Assembly (NCBI GenBank): GCA_031310005.1
Contig: CM062387.1
Location: 1,550,001 to 1,614,000, forward strand
Length of the DNA stretch: 64,000 nt
From: Dactylellina haptotyla
Lineage: Eukaryota; Ascomycota; Orbiliomycetes; Orbiliales; Orbiliaceae
Reading direction: 5' to 3'
The translations under genes were made by a program, and so were the position numbers. The notes under the pieces are model-generated. The model was not told where the DNA came from. It searched no databases and was given only the letters and a program-made list of their open reading frames with translations. Below, piece by piece: positions 23,306 to 35,564 of this stretch (its first letter is position 1; every line of letters begins with the position of its first letter).

Positions 23306-23315
23306 GTACATGTAC
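23306..23315. repeat. Palindrome GTACATGTAC
   Basis: A perfect 10-bp palindrome carrying the same ACATGT centre as the palindrome at 22980. A partial copy, ATGCATGTACC, follows at about 23335. Confidence 0.4.
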
Positions 23316-23563
23316 CACTGAGGATGTATACCTATGCATGTACCTAGCAAATGATGTTATTGGCTTTGCAATGTGCCCAAATAGACGTAGGAATTCGATA
23401 CCCAAACTCGGCACCCCCTGGAGTATTTAAATAGGTTTAGAAATATACCAAACCATATACGAAGTCTTAATGACCTATAATTCATATTGCATATTGCATA
23501 TATGCTCAAAACTGGCAAGTTTCGATGATCGGGGGCAGATGTGGTCTCGCCCACCAGACAACA

Positions 23564-23577
23564 TGCATGTACATGCA
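23564..23577. repeat. 14-bp perfect palindrome TGCATGTACATGCA
   Basis: A perfect palindrome containing CATGTACATG, the same core as at 22980, 584 bases to the left. The three copies within 600 bases suggest more than chance, but AT-rich DNA favours such words. Confidence 0.45.
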
Positions 23578-24140
23578 ACACAAATACTAAGAGCGAATGC
23601 ATCGAATGTGCCGTTCCTGACAATATGCCCCATTTGCATTTCCACCTTGCCGCTAAGTTATTTTTTATGAGATATATATTGTCGCTTAGTTGTAACACCG
23701 AGAAACCTGGTGGAATACAAAATATGAATGATAACGATAATAATATTTTAGGTGAATTGCAAGGTATGGGATGAACCCGAATTTTAGAAAATGGGATTAA
23801 GTTACTTTTAACTTTGTATGTCCGCACTAGTCCTTGTAATTTAATTTAGTCGGAACATAGATCTGCTTAGGTACACGCACGACTGAGGAAGGTCACATGT
23901 TCCTAATGCTTGGGGTTAGTACAGAGTCATATTAATTTTAGATCTATTTAGCCCGGTATATATAAGAGTGTGTAAGATCTTGACGACGTTTTATAATTAT
24001 CGAATGAAATAACTATAGAAATAGAAGAAATTGATGCCATTATATCGACAAAAACACAACTTATCTATCAGAAGATACCAAAAGTATATCCATCGCTGGT
24101 TTCCTCCAAACTAAAACGAGAAACCCTCCTCGATATAAAA

Positions 24141-25565
24141 TTAAGCCTTCTTACATTCATCTTTAACCCCTGCAGACGTGTTACTAGGCATATCAGAACT
24201 GCAGACGGTATAAACCTTATTACCACCATCTTCCTTGACCTTCTGATCTTTGAAACGGGTGACAAATCCTGGAGCTTGGAGGTACCCTTGCGAACCATCC
24301 GGTTTAGTCATCTGGATAGAATTTGGCAAGAATTTGATTTTAATCAACTGGCTGTCGGAGCCATTCCCACCGGTTGGCTCTCGGGGTATCGGGATCTGCG
24401 CTCCGAGTTCGAATTTGCTAGGCGACAGAGTATGTTCCTCGTTTTCTGGCTTGACCGGTGGATCCTGAGCCTTAGACTTTTGGCCGCCGACACCGGATAC
24501 GAGAGGCTTATTGCCGGCTAGAACAGCTCCGCGAACAGGCTTACCTTGGGCGTCAAGGACGGCATCATGAAAGCCAATCGATAAAATGTGAGCCTTCATA
24601 CCCTTCGGGTCGAGCTTATACTTAGAATCGGCAGCTAATTCGAGTGCGATTAATCCTGACACGATCGGTGTAGCTCCTGAAGTCTCCCCACCGACGGAAT
24701 GTTCTCTACCCAAGGTATTGGTCGACCACATAGCTTCACCGGGGGCGTAGATGTCCACGCATTTGCCGGTATTCGAACCGTCGGGACCTCCCTCCTGTTT
24801 CCAGATCTTATCCTCCTGATCGGTAGCACCGACGGCGATAATTTCAGGGACGAACTGGTTGAGGCCGCTAGGGGTGTGGTTGCACGCATCCTCACCTCTG
24901 TTACCGGCACTCATAACGACGTGGATACCGGCATCGATCAATTGCTTATAGTATTCACCCTCGTATTTATCGGGCTTCTGATCGCGGCCACCGGAGTTGT
25001 TGACAACGGATCCCTTGAAGCCAGGCTCCTTCATGCGCTTCTTGTGGTTCTCGAGGATGGCTTCGATTCCGTGGTTCCTCTTGACGCTGATGATGTTTGC
25101 CTTCTTGGCGACGCCGAAGCTTTCACTACCCGCGATACCGGCGACCATGGTGCCGTGGAACTGGAGCTGGCCTCTGGAATCACGGTCGGGTTCGCCTTGG
25201 TCGCCATCGAATACCGAGAGGAAGGATAGTCGGCTGGCTTTGAATTCTTTGTCGCGGTTAACCGCCATGGCTACTCCGCTGTCGACGATGTAGATATCGA
25301 CTCCCTCGCCGGCACTAGCAGGGTATCTGTAGGTTCCCTTCTTGGGGACGAATTGACCAATTCTGTAGTCTATTTCTCCTTTACCCATTGGGCCGTCGTG
25401 GGTAAGGCGAGCCAAGTGCCATGTGGCATCTTTCTGCTCAGCAGTAGCACCTGCTCGTTTGAAGAGCCCTCCAGTTTGATGAGGAGCGGCGAAGGTCAAT
25501 GGGGTGACAACAAGGAGTATGATGACTTGAGTCACTTTCATAGAAGAGAAGATCGGCATTGTCAA
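24141..25565 (-). CDS. Secreted subtilisin-like serine protease (S8), no I9 propeptide
   Basis: Single-exon gene of 474 residues. The catalytic triad is visible: Asp95 (VDIYIVDSGVA), His137 (QFHGTMVAGIAGS) and Ser296 (GGETSGATPIVSG), with the oxyanion Asn222 in MSAGNRGEDAC. This is the proteinase K-like group, although GETSGATP departs from the canonical GTSMA(A/T)P. A signal peptide is clear (MKVTQVIILLVVTPLTFA; Met9 at 25541 is an equally good start). A Kex2-like site, LFKR, comes only about ten residues after the predicted signal cleavage, and the mature-type sequence ATWHLARLTHDG follows. There is no room for the usual 80-100-residue I9 inhibitor/chaperone propeptide. The C-terminal 130 residues past the catalytic domain are of unknown role and hold a Cys pair near the end. 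Extracellular protein degradation is likely. Confidence 0.87.
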   Translation of the reverse strand: MTMPIFSSMKVTQVIILLVVTPLTFAAPHQTGGLFKRAGATAEQKDATWHLARLTHDGPMGKGEIDYRIGQFVPKKGTYRYPASAGEGVDIYIVDSGVAMAVNRDKEFKASRLSFLSVFDGDQGEPDRDSRGQLQFHGTMVAGIAGSESFGVAKKANIISVKRNHGIEAILENHKKRMKEPGFKGSVVNNSGGRDQKPDKYEGEYYKQLIDAGIHVVMSAGNRGEDACNHTPSGLNQFVPEIIAVGATDQEDKIWKQEGGPDGSNTGKCVDIYAPGEAMWSTNTLGREHSVGGETSGATPIVSGLIALELAADSKYKLDPKGMKAHILSIGFHDAVLDAQGKPVRGAVLAGNKPLVSGVGGQKSKAQDPPVKPENEEHTLSPSKFELGAQIPIPREPTGGNGSDSQLIKIKFLPNSIQMTKPDGSQGYLQAPGFVTRFKDQKVKEDGGNKVYTVCSSDMPSNTSAGVKDECKKA

Positions 25566-27900
25566 AGCTGTTTTTGATGGAATTTTTTAGAAAGTTTTTA
25601 ATGAAACGTAGATAGTATAATTGGTAAAAGTAGTAATTGAAGCCGATAAAATATGTTTAGAAGGATTGAAGATAGTTTGAAAATGTACGACCGGCGTATT
25701 ATCAAAGCTACCGGAGCTGATTGGTTGTAGAAGTGAAGATGCTGTTGTGGTGGTTGATATCAAGCGAAACTACCGGGCGATCAAGGCAACTTTATAGGAA
25801 ATCCAAATGGCCTTCAGTTCCATGGTAATACTTGCATCTTCTAATACCAGTTGACAAAAACAAATTCCATATGCACGAACCCCGCAAACCCCCAGTTTTG
25901 ACGCACCATGTGCCTGCATGCCTGATCGTCTGAGCTTACCCCTACCTAACATGCGCGTGGACAGAAGCGATAGATTGAAGCACAGTGTAAACCAAAACTA
26001 GAGCTAGTGCCAAATCGAAATACCATAGTTGCTGGAAAGGTAAATGCAATAGTTATGCAGGTGGTGTCGCACAAAAAGCAACTAGCTTGGATCCGTCGCT
26101 TTAATCGGGTGACACAAGCCCGTCTCGCTTCGTTCGGCTTTGAAATTGACTTTATCAGCCATAGCAACTCTTAATTCTGCGCTGGTATGCATATGGTAGC
26201 GCCACTTCTAACCGTCTCATACTCGAAATCCATCCTGCAGGGTATGCATGATGCATTTGCTGTCGGAAAATGCATGGAAAGTGAACTCGCTCCCAGCCAC
26301 CCACAAGTATACATATTGAGAAAAATGAATTAGTCTACTTGCTCCGCATTATGCATCGTGTGTCGGACCCCTCCAACAGTGCAGCCAAGCTTTTAAGGGA
26401 ATGATCTGTTTCTTCGAGAAGAATCTAGTATTGATTGCTGTATGTTAGCTTTTATGCTGTTTCAGATAATCTCGGGGCAGCAAAGAGGGTGTTCTATAGA
26501 CGTCCTTCAAACGACGATTATTTCCCTACATGCTTCCCCACAAAAGCTTTGCACGTTGGTGATGGGGCGAAATTTGGAAGGGTTATGCGGTATTAGAAGA
26601 GAAGACGGAAAAGGAAGTAGTTGAGAGATTCCTCTTTATTCGGAGAATATAATATGGGACGAAACGGCCGGCCCGTCACGGATATAATCTGTGGTGGGAG
26701 TATATATGCCCCCAGGTAACAGCAAATATATGTCTGCCATATCAATTCCTCTCATATTGGCAGTCTAGAAGCCGACATGTAACTTGTTTAGCATAGCCCA
26801 TGTCTTGCGAGTCTTCAACTAGAGCACCTTAGTGTTTTTCTCAGTGGCTTGGGGGACATGGTTTTATTCAAGCATCGATATTGCAGGCATTGAACTTTAT
26901 AAGCCTCGAAACATTAATTATATCGTTACAGACCTGCACATTATGTCATAATAGCGTTGACCTCCGAGGAAATAATTCTAGAAGAGAGTGTTTCTGATCG
27001 ATAGCCCCCCGTTTCATACTGAGTTTTCTGATAAATGCGGCCATGTCTTCTCGATCACGTGAGTGTATGTTAGATTTGATACCAACTCACTATAGATTTA
27101 TCTTACGATAATAGATATTTGATTTTGGAGTATTTTATCTTAGAGAAAAGATTTCTAAAATTGAGAACCTCAGAGACTAGGGAATACACAAATGTCACGA
27201 TCGTGATCTCGTTGAAAATCACACAGAGGCATGTGTTGACTTTTTTTCAATTCCTTGAATTCAGTCGCAAAAGCAGTACCAAAAGTGATGAGACGACGGA
27301 ACATTTTCGACAGATTTAAAATTTCACGCGCGGTACTTTATTACGATTGGATGGGGAATACGATTCCCGGGTGATCTTGATACGATCGGATGGAATATCG
27401 AATATCCGATGCTGGAGAGATGTGATCATGCGCCTTGATGTCATTGGCCGCAACATCGTCGGCGACCGGATCTGGCAGCTGGCGCTAACCGAATTGAAGA
27501 ACAGACCCTGTTTTTTTGTTGTCGGCGGACGACGTACAGCCGGTCGGCGTGGGGTGACGATGGGGAGACGGGGGACTGCAACTGGTATATAAGCACGGTA
27601 ATTGAGCGGACGTCGTGATGACCTCTCCGACTTTTTGATATCATCATTGACACTAACAAGTCAACTTATTCTGAATACTTCCAAAGTATATAGCTAATCT
27701 TGTAGCTATCGCGCAAGCCGGGGAAAATTTAAGTTTCGAAGCTTCTCATCTTCCCCGCGAAACCAAATCGGATAAATCCAACACAACAAAAGATCCATAT
27801 CATACAAACTTGAACGCACACCGCGCACACGAGATAGCCCATCTGGTCACCCACACCGCCTCGCACCACCTCCTCTCCCACGCGCACGTCCTCCGCAGCA
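25566..27900. other. Divergent intergenic region, no gene seen
   Basis: About 2.3 kb between the subtilase start (leftward) and HEM4 (rightward). No open frame here has coding character. Repeated ATGCAT words occur around 26,187-26,275. A TATATAAG box at 27586-27593 lies about 310 bases before the HEM4 ATG and could be its TATA box or belong to an unseen transcript. The last 120 bases are CA-rich, like a fungal 5' leader. Confidence 0.4.
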
Positions 27901-28921
27901 ATGGCCCCCGAGTCGCACCCAGATTCTGTCCCGGATTCCCATCCGCAGTCGTCGGGCAGCGCCGGCAGCCAACCTATCCCCGTGCTGCTGCTCAAGACCA
28001 AATCATCCCCGACAGATCCATACGATACCCTCTTCTCGTCCACGGGCGAGTATATCCCGATATTTGTGCCGGTTTTGCAGCATCATAATGTTAATGATGA
28101 TGTTGTGAAGGGCTATATTGCAGATGGGAGCATCTCGTTCGGGAAGGGGAGGTTCGGCGGGTTGATTATTACTAGTCAGAGGGCAGTTGAAGCGCTGGGA
28201 GGATTATTGGATGAATTAAAGGGTATATTTCTCACCTTATCTTCCAATTAGAAAAATAAAAGAAATAAAGTAAGATACTGATATAAGGGGAATTATAGAA
28301 TCGAACAAGGACTTGGTTGATGCATTCTTCTCCCAGACGAGAATATACGTCGTGGGTCCCGCTACTAAGAAGGCGCTGGTGAACCTCGGCTTCTCGCCGG
28401 ATAACGTATTAGGCGAGGAGTCAGGCAACGGACTCGCCCTCTCAGACTACATTATAGAGACGTACAGTCCTGGCGAAGGGGACCTGTTATTTTTGACGGG
28501 AGAAACACACAGCACGACGATTCCATCCCGGGTGCCGGAGAAGCTCAAGAGCGAGAAAGAACTAGACATGAAAATTGAAGAGGTGGTGGTGTACAAAACC
28601 GGGGTGATGGAGGGGTTTGAAGATGAGTTTAGGGGTTGGTTGGAGAAGCTCGATAAGAATAGCACTGGGGGCGAAGAGGAGACGAGGTGGATCGTTGTTT
28701 TTTCACCGACGGGGACTGATGCCGCCTTGAAGGTGATTAACGAGAAAGGGGAGGACGAAAAGGTGAAATACAAAGTCTGCACGATTGGGCCGACAACTTC
28801 GGACTTCATGTGGCAAGCGTTCAAGAGGAAGCCGGACGCTATGGCGAAGATACCCAGTCCGCAGGGGCTGATGGACGCCGTGAAGAACGGGTCAAGGATT
28901 GCCCTGGAGGTTGTCCTGTAG
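27901..28921 (+). CDS. HEM4: Uroporphyrinogen-III synthase
   Basis: Haem pathway enzyme that closes hydroxymethylbilane to uroporphyrinogen III with inversion of ring D; cytosolic. The CDS is join(27901..28222, 28299..28921), two exons and 314 residues, within the normal fungal size. Recognisable landmarks of the poorly conserved HemD family are IPVLLLKTKSSPTDPYDTLF near the N-terminus, GGLIITSQRAVEAL in the middle of domain 1, RIYVVGPATKKALVNLGF after the intron, and the C-terminal VVFSPTGTDAALKV and VCTIGPTTSDFM. No single catalytic residue is conserved in this family, so identification rests on these blocks. The mitoferrin gene in the same window serves the same pathway, but the 25 kb spacing argues against a cluster. 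Confidence 0.92.
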
Positions 28922-29479
28922 TCTCTCGGTGTCTGTTTCTGTATATAGTTGAAGCCGTTCTGTATAAACTGTTTATCGATTCAATATTGTTTGGGTGCAA
29001 TGTGTTGCTGTGTTGCGTGGTGCGTGGAGCGAGTCTACAAACGCCAGCTGCGAACTCGAAAATTTCCGTCTCGTTTTCCTCACCTTCCCATCGATGCAGT
29101 TACCCTTCTCCTGCCTCTGCATCTCATCGCCAGCAGACCTCATCTCCCACTCAACATAACTTATTTCCTCTCGCTTCGAGCTTCAAATTCCACCTGTATC
29201 GTATCGTAGATTCTGTCGGTAACAGCACGACTCATCTCGGACTTACCATTTCATCACATCAGCGCGTGTCCTTTTTCTCTCATCGCAAAGCTCTCTCTCA
29301 TCTCGTTTGTTGATATTGCGCCCAAAAAAGCGTGCCTGAAATCAACACGACAACGCAGAAAATCCAACGTCTCCTTCCATCATTCCTCCACCTCGCCTTC
29401 AATGGCACCCTGCCATTAACTTCATCACTTGCGAATCCTTTGTAGCGTTATCATATAAGCATCAGGTTTATTCCATCTA
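28922..29479. other. Leader/promoter of the Reb1-like gene
   Basis: About 560 bases between two plus-strand genes. The right half is rich in C and T (long CTCATCTC-type runs) and resembles a pyrimidine-rich fungal promoter and 5' leader. No gene is seen. Confidence 0.4.
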
Positions 29480-31989
29480 ATGTTCAAAAAAGTCTGGGAC
29501 TACGTCTCCGGCTCCCCATCTCAGAAACAATCCCAAGATAGTTTCCCACCACAATCACAAGAGTCGGCCATTCCTATCAATTTCGCCAAAGACGAGCAAG
29601 AGACACAGGAAGACGAATTGTACAATATGAACAGTTCACCTCCGCAGGCAATCAGCCGTGGACACTCCCGGCATAGGTCGCGTTCGGAGGAACACGGCAG
29701 TCCGGTACAGCAACGGAGTCCTATCGTCAAGAAACACAAGAGGAAGCCGCCAAAGAGGAAGGCCACTCCACTTGAAGAAGAGATAGAAATCCCAGCCACA
29801 GTCGAGCCTGTTGAAGAGGAAGAAGCATTTGTAGAAGAAGAAACTCAGGTGGACCCTGTTGAGAGCGGTGATGGTGGGAAAAGAAAGCGAGTAGATGGTG
29901 ACAGAGCTGCAAAGAAGAAGAGGAGAAAGCAGCGGGACGATATTGAAGCAGATGGCGAGACCGTCACACTGAACGGAACTCTACCGCTCGGCGGTGAAGT
30001 AGACCACGTCGAAGAAGAAGAGCAAGAAGCTCCAGAGGCGGTTGAGGAGACCCCGAAGAAACGAAAAAAGAAGTCTAAAACTCGAAAAGCCCGACAGCCA
30101 ACACCAGAACCCGAAGAAGAAGAGGAGGAACAACAACCAGAAGAAGAAGAAGAACAGCCCACCGCCACTAAAAGCTCCAAAAAGACCTCCGCAAATCCCT
30201 TTTCAAGATCCATCATGCCCAAAGTAATCATCCCTCTCTCCACTGACGGCAGTCACACGAACTCCAAGGGTGTCGCCCCACCCCCTCGCCGCGACCACTA
30301 CGAAGCTGGCGCCTACACCACCGACGAAGACAGTCTCATCCACGCTGTCGTCCACAAATACTGCATGCTCCATATCCCTTCGCTCTCCCGCGATGCCTTC
30401 ATCCAACGCATCTGGGAAGCTAGCCGCAACAAAACCGACTTCTGGAATATCCTGATGCACAACCTCCCCCACAGATCGCGGTATAGCTTGTACTGTCACG
30501 TAAAACGAATGTACAACGACTTCCCGGATCGCGGGAAATGGACGGCGGAGCAAGACGAGGAGTTGCGAACGCTGGTGGCGGCGAAGGGAACCAAGTGGAA
30601 TATTATCGGGAGGGAGATTAACCGCATGCCGGAAGATTGTAGGGACAGATGGAAGAATTATCTGGTTTGCGGGGAGAAACGGAAGCGTGATCAGTGGAGC
30701 GAGCAGGAGGAAGAGAAGTTGACGGAGATTCTCGGGCAGATGTTGGTCGTGTTGGTCAAGCATCACGAAGAGAATGAGACGTTAGTGTTGACGGTTAAAG
30801 ATGGGGAGACGGAAGAGGAGAGAGCGAAGAGGTTGGAAGAGGAGAAGGATTATCATCGGGACGAGATTGACTGGGGGATCGTTAGTGAGAGGATGGGGCA
30901 TACGAGGAGTAGGATGCAGTGTAGTTGGAAGGGGAAGAGGATGTGGACGAAGGAGGACGATGGGGCGAAGATTAAGAAGAGGAATAAGAATAACGGTAAA
31001 CAGAAGAAGTTTCTCGAAGAAGAAAAAGAGCAAGAAGAAGTGGAGGAAGCAACTTCGCCTGCGATTGAAGCGGGGAAGAATATGAAGCCTGGCGATTACT
31101 TGTTTATTATGCAAAGGTATATATTACGATTTCATTGAAACTACACAAGAGGATATTTGCTAACACGGAATACGGCAGAATTCTCACGCAAAGCTACGAC
31201 TGTCTTGCTTCCATCGACTGGAACAAAATCGCGTCCATGGATCCAGTTAAGCATTTCACGCCCGAACAATTCAAAGCCGGATTCCACCGTTATATGAAGG
31301 ATAACAACCCCGAACGGAAAGATCTGAGGTCCTTTATCACCCAGCAGTTGGAGGATATGCAAGCGCTCCCGGCTTACGTCAGGAATAAGCGGTACAAACC
31401 GACGGATATACCATCAAGTCAAGTGACATCGAGTCAAGCCCCGCCACAGCGCGTATCATCCACGCCACAAACTAGCAGGGTCGCAGAGGTTACCGAGCCT
31501 GCGTCTTCGAAATCAGGATTCCGGGCGAGAAAATCATCGAAACACGCGGTAGATGCCCGGGAGGTTGAACTGCCCACTCACTCGCCTACGAACCCGTTCA
31601 CTTCGATAAATAAACCTCAAGAAGCTCCTGCCTCGCCTTCAGCGCGGAAGAGTAAGAAGGGAAAGGGGAAGGAAAGTGTAGTTACAGAAAAGGAACCTGT
31701 AGCTCAAAAGAAGGCGAAGGCCTTAAAGACAAAGAGCCCAAAGAAGGAGTATCTCTCACAAGAGTTTGTTGAGGATAACGATGATGCAGAGGACGCACGC
31801 AGAAGCAAGAAGCGAAATACCGAGGTTGATGAGATTGAAGAATTTAGTGAGTTGGAGCACCAGCCGGAAGACGACTACGGGGAGGACGAAGAGGATGTGG
31901 CAGCGGAGGAAATAGGAGAGAGCGGCTTGGAAGCAGACGATGAGATGGGGGAGAGTGTGCAGTTCGGACAGGCGAGGAGGAGAAGGTAG
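29480..31989 (+). CDS. Myb-type DNA-binding protein, Reb1/Rtf1-like
   Basis: Nuclear DNA-binding protein similar to S. pombe Reb1/Rtf1, yeast Reb1/Nsi1 and animal TTF-I, which bind rDNA terminators, arrest replication forks or stop RNA polymerase I. The CDS is join(29480..31116, 31179..31989), 815 residues. The N-terminal 250 residues are low-complexity with alternating acidic (EEEEEEQQPEEEEEQ) and basic tracts. Myb/SANT repeats occupy roughly residues 300-500: FWNILMHNLPHRSRYSLYCH, then RGKWTAEQDEELRTLVAAKG with WNIIGREINRMPEDCRDRWKN, then DQWSEQEEEKLTEIL and IDWGIVSERMGHTRSRMQCS. The C-terminal part is again charged and disordered. Family placement is firm; whether it acts at rDNA, at a mating locus or on RNA polymerase II genes is inference. 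Confidence 0.85.
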
Positions 31990-32719
31990 AGCCTTTCGAG
32001 CTGGGTTTGGGATCTGCGCCAGATTTTGCTGGGCTGATTTCCCTCCGGTTATTATATAGCATATATTTTACATTTCATATTCACAGCGGGTATACCTGCG
32101 AAAGAAACTAATACACAGAATATGCACATGGAATAAGCCCCGTCTGGGCATTTGTACCATAACGAAAAGACAAATACGAGCGCAAATGCCATGGTTTATT
32201 TCATATGCTAGCATGGTGTCCGTGGATGCACAAGTGGGACATGGGTGGATGTGGGTGTGGGTGCCTGCGTGGATGCGATCTCGTGGCAACCAGCAGCTGA
32301 TCCGATTCGATGATAGCATCCAAACGCGGGGAACCGTTCGTTACCACGCCGTGAGATATTCCGGGGGCTGGGCGGACTATTTAACACGGCGCAGGGCCAC
32401 TCCCATCTGATACCCCGTATCTTGACTTCGAAAAACTTTGAGCCGCTATTTCGATCGCATCTTCTCGACGGCCTACGATACCTGTAATATCGGTACCCTG
32501 AGTTTATATTTGGTGCCTGACCAAACCACGGACTGCGACCCGGAAACAACGTCAAACAACGCATACGTTACACAGCTGTTGGTTGAAGTGCTACCCGCAT
32601 ACCAGCCCTATTACGGCGCCCGACAGGACGCAGATATATCACAAACAGAACTTAAACAGCACGAGATTTAATCTAAGCATCGCTGGTTGCGCTATACCGA
32701 TAGCTCTAGGCTGGCAACA
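31990..32719. other. Intergenic region before GH36 gene
   Basis: No gene is recognised between the Reb1-like stop and the GH36 ATG at 32720. A GT-rich stretch lies at about 32215-32275 (GTGGATG repeats). A 118-codon minus-strand frame at 32208-32564 lacks any domain. Confidence 0.4.
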
Positions 32720-35564
32720 ATGAAGATTACCTGCTACCCGCCCCTTGCGGGAACCACCGTTGTCGATGGCGATGAGGTGCGCATCACAGTACCCTTTTGG
32801 GAATTACCACGCCCAACACATCCACCCATTAAACACGACGTTACACAGTAGAACTACCTCATGTATTAACAGAGAATGAAACTAGGTCGAAGTCATCGTT
32901 TGCGTAGACCCCACGCCCTCGGAATTCAAGGCGTTAGGTACTAGCGAGATCACCTGCCGTGTGTGGCACGATAACGGCGGTAGCCGAGATGGTGCATGGG
33001 TTGAAGACGAGATGGTACCCGTGGACGCCGCGGACGTTGATGTTGTAAGTAGCACCTTGTATCGAAATATGTGTAACCCGATTTGTTGACTTAGGTTACG
33101 TTTAGTTCTCGATCTCGCCACATCCAACCCTTTATTTCAAATCCACCCTTCGCGCACCCCCTTCTGGCGCCCCGATCTCCTTCACGATAAACTACACGAT
33201 CCCAGGCAGTGCAAAAAAATGGGCAAACTTCGAACTTCAAACTTCCGATGGGGTCGTAGTATTCCGCCGCAATAATACAGAGAAAACAGAAATCACGTCG
33301 TATCTCCGCTCGCCGTCTACCCCGGAAGTATCGTATACTCGTTTGATAAGGGCGGGGACGACCGTAGCTGATCCCAAAACATGGGTGTACACTTTCAGTA
33401 TCCCTCGCGGTCAATATGCTTCTTCTCCGGGATACGTGGAAGCCATTCTCGGTGCGCCGATAAATGATACTATAATATCGTACTTTGCGACGATGAAGCA
33501 CGGAACTGCGTGGGTTCAACCGCATCATTCTAACTTCCGCGGGGTGGGGAGGTATGAGGGGTTCCATCCGCCGAAGGAATGTGTTCTCGCGGCATTTTTG
33601 ACGGTTAGAGGTGAAGTTATGGTGTTTTTGGGGATTAGTACGGCGGCTAGTACGGTTTACTTGAAGGGCGGCGGTGATGGGAGTGTTATCGGAGTTGGGA
33701 GGAATGATGGTGGGAAGCCGGTTGATGGGAAAGTTGTGGTTGTTCTGGCGAAGGGGGTGGAGGAGGCTGTGGAGGAAGCTATGTTTTGGGCGAATAGGAT
33801 TGCGGAAGAAGGAAGGACCGCTGATGAAGAGAGTGAGAATGTCGGAGAGGAAGAGGTCGAGGAAGATCCGTGGAATGATTCTTTGAAGTACTGCACTTGG
33901 AACTCGCTGGGTAGAGAGTTAACCCACAAGCGAGTGGTGGATGCGGTCAACGACCTCTATGATTCCGGTATTCAAGTCGAGAGCGTGATCATTGACGATA
34001 ACTGGCAGTCACTGAACAGCCAATCTCGCGACGCCTTCGGCTTCCGGTGGACGGAATTCGAAGCCGATAGGAAAGCCTTCCCGAACGGTCTAAAGGGACT
34101 CGTCCGAGATATCAAGAAGAACAAAGGCGTAAAGCACGTTGCCGTCTGGCACGGAATCCTAGGCTACTGGAACGGCATCAGTCCCGTCGGCTGGATCGCG
34201 GACAACTACAAGCTCCGCAACGTTCGTAACGGCGATATCTACGTCGTCGACAAATCGGACATTGGCCGCTTCTACGACGACTTTTACAAATTCCTTTCCG
34301 CGCAGGGCATCACCGCCGTAAAAGCGGACACCCAATGTCTCCTCGACGAACGTCTCCCATCAGCCGACAAGGGCGAGCTTCTCCCCGCATACGCAGCCGC
34401 ATGGCGCGCCGCCGCCTCGAAGTACTTTGGCCAGCGCGCGATCTCATGCATGTCCCTCGTCCCACAAATCCTGTTCACAAACCACCTCCGCCCTTCCTTG
34501 CCGAAATTCACCCTCCGCAACTCCGACGATTTCTTCCCACACAGCCCTAACAGCCACCCCTGGCATATCTTTGCTAATGCCCACAACGCCGTGTTCTTAA
34601 GCCGCCTTAACGTTACGCCAGACTGGGATATGTTCCAGACCAAGCACGACTGGGGCGGGTACCACGCCGCCGCGCGGTGCATCTCCGGCGGGCCCGTATA
34701 CATCACTGACGATGTCGGCAGGCACGATATGAGCATTGTCAAGAAAATCACCGCGAAGGGGAAGAACGGCGAGTTGGTGACATTGCGCCCGACGTCGAAG
34801 GCGAAGAGTTTGGAGTATTTCACTTCGTTTGGCGAGAAGCGCCCGGTGAAGGTTATGAGTACCACGGGCCCGGAGGGGTATAAGATCAAGATGGTGGGGA
34901 CTTTCGATCTGGACGGCGGGGATCCGAGGAATGATATGATTTCTTTGAGGGATGTGGTTGGTGCGCAGGAACAGGGCGTTAACGAGGCGAAAGAGTTTGC
35001 CGTGTATTCGCACAACAGTCAGACCGCAAAGCTGGTTGGTGCAAGGAGTTACATTAAGACAACAGTGCAGAAGGGTGGGTGGGATGTTGCGAGTGTTAGT
35101 CCCATTGTGCCTGTGAAGACGGATATGGGCAGGGAAGAAGTTGGAGTGGCAGTGTTTGGATTGCTCGATCAAATTTCCGGCGCGGCAGCCGCGGTTGATG
35201 TCAAAATCGCCAGTAACAGTTCCACCGTTAAGGTCGGTGTCGAGTTGAAAGCATTGGGCGTTCTTGGTAAGTACCCAAATTATGCAAAGCTATGCAATAG
35301 CTAAGCTCTCCTGCAAGGCAACATATTATTGGCTGATTTCGCTAACGGCTTTTTGCAGGCATCTTTACAAATTACACTGATTCGAGTAGGTACGGCCGCA
35401 TCAGACAGGTTACCCTAGGAGGAGAAGATGTGCCGGAGAAATTTGTGTCTGTAGGGGAAGGAAGTTCGTACGGGACTATCAAGGTCGATGTTGAGGGAGC
35501 TTGGAAGTACTTGAACTTAGATGATAGATGGGATCTCTGGGTTTGGGTGCATTTCGCGGCATAG
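32720..35564 (+). CDS. GH36 alpha-galactosidase / raffinose synthase-like (Sip1)
   Basis: Glycoside hydrolase family 36, of the seed-imbibition/raffinose synthase subgroup, acting on alpha-1,6-galactosides by hydrolysis or galactosyl transfer. The CDS is join(32720..32788, 32886..33044, 33106..35266, 35359..35564), four exons and 864 residues. It begins MKITCYPPLAGT, as fungal Sip1 proteins do. The barrel motifs are SVIIDDNWQSLN; VKADTQ with the predicted nucleophile Asp484; DWDMFQTKHDWGGYHAAARC; and SGGPVYITDD with the predicted acid/base Asp611. There is no signal peptide, so an intracellular enzyme is likely. The first exon of 23 codons is inferred from the donor at 32789; reading straight on would stop after 16 more codons. 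Galactosidase versus transferase activity cannot be told from sequence. Confidence 0.92.

Larger units (their letters stand above)
22578..24140. other. AT-rich region upstream of patatin gene, with palindromes
   Basis: Promoter side of the patatin gene and 3' side of the subtilase gene. No gene is recognisable; a 156-codon minus-strand frame at 23357-23827 has no domain. The striking content is a set of perfect palindromes sharing CATGTACATG or its core, listed separately. Confidence 0.4.

Noticed and set aside
662-28921. Iron/haem gene cluster (mitoferrin and HEM4)
   Set aside because: They are 25 kb apart with unrelated genes between; shared pathway alone is not evidence of clustering.
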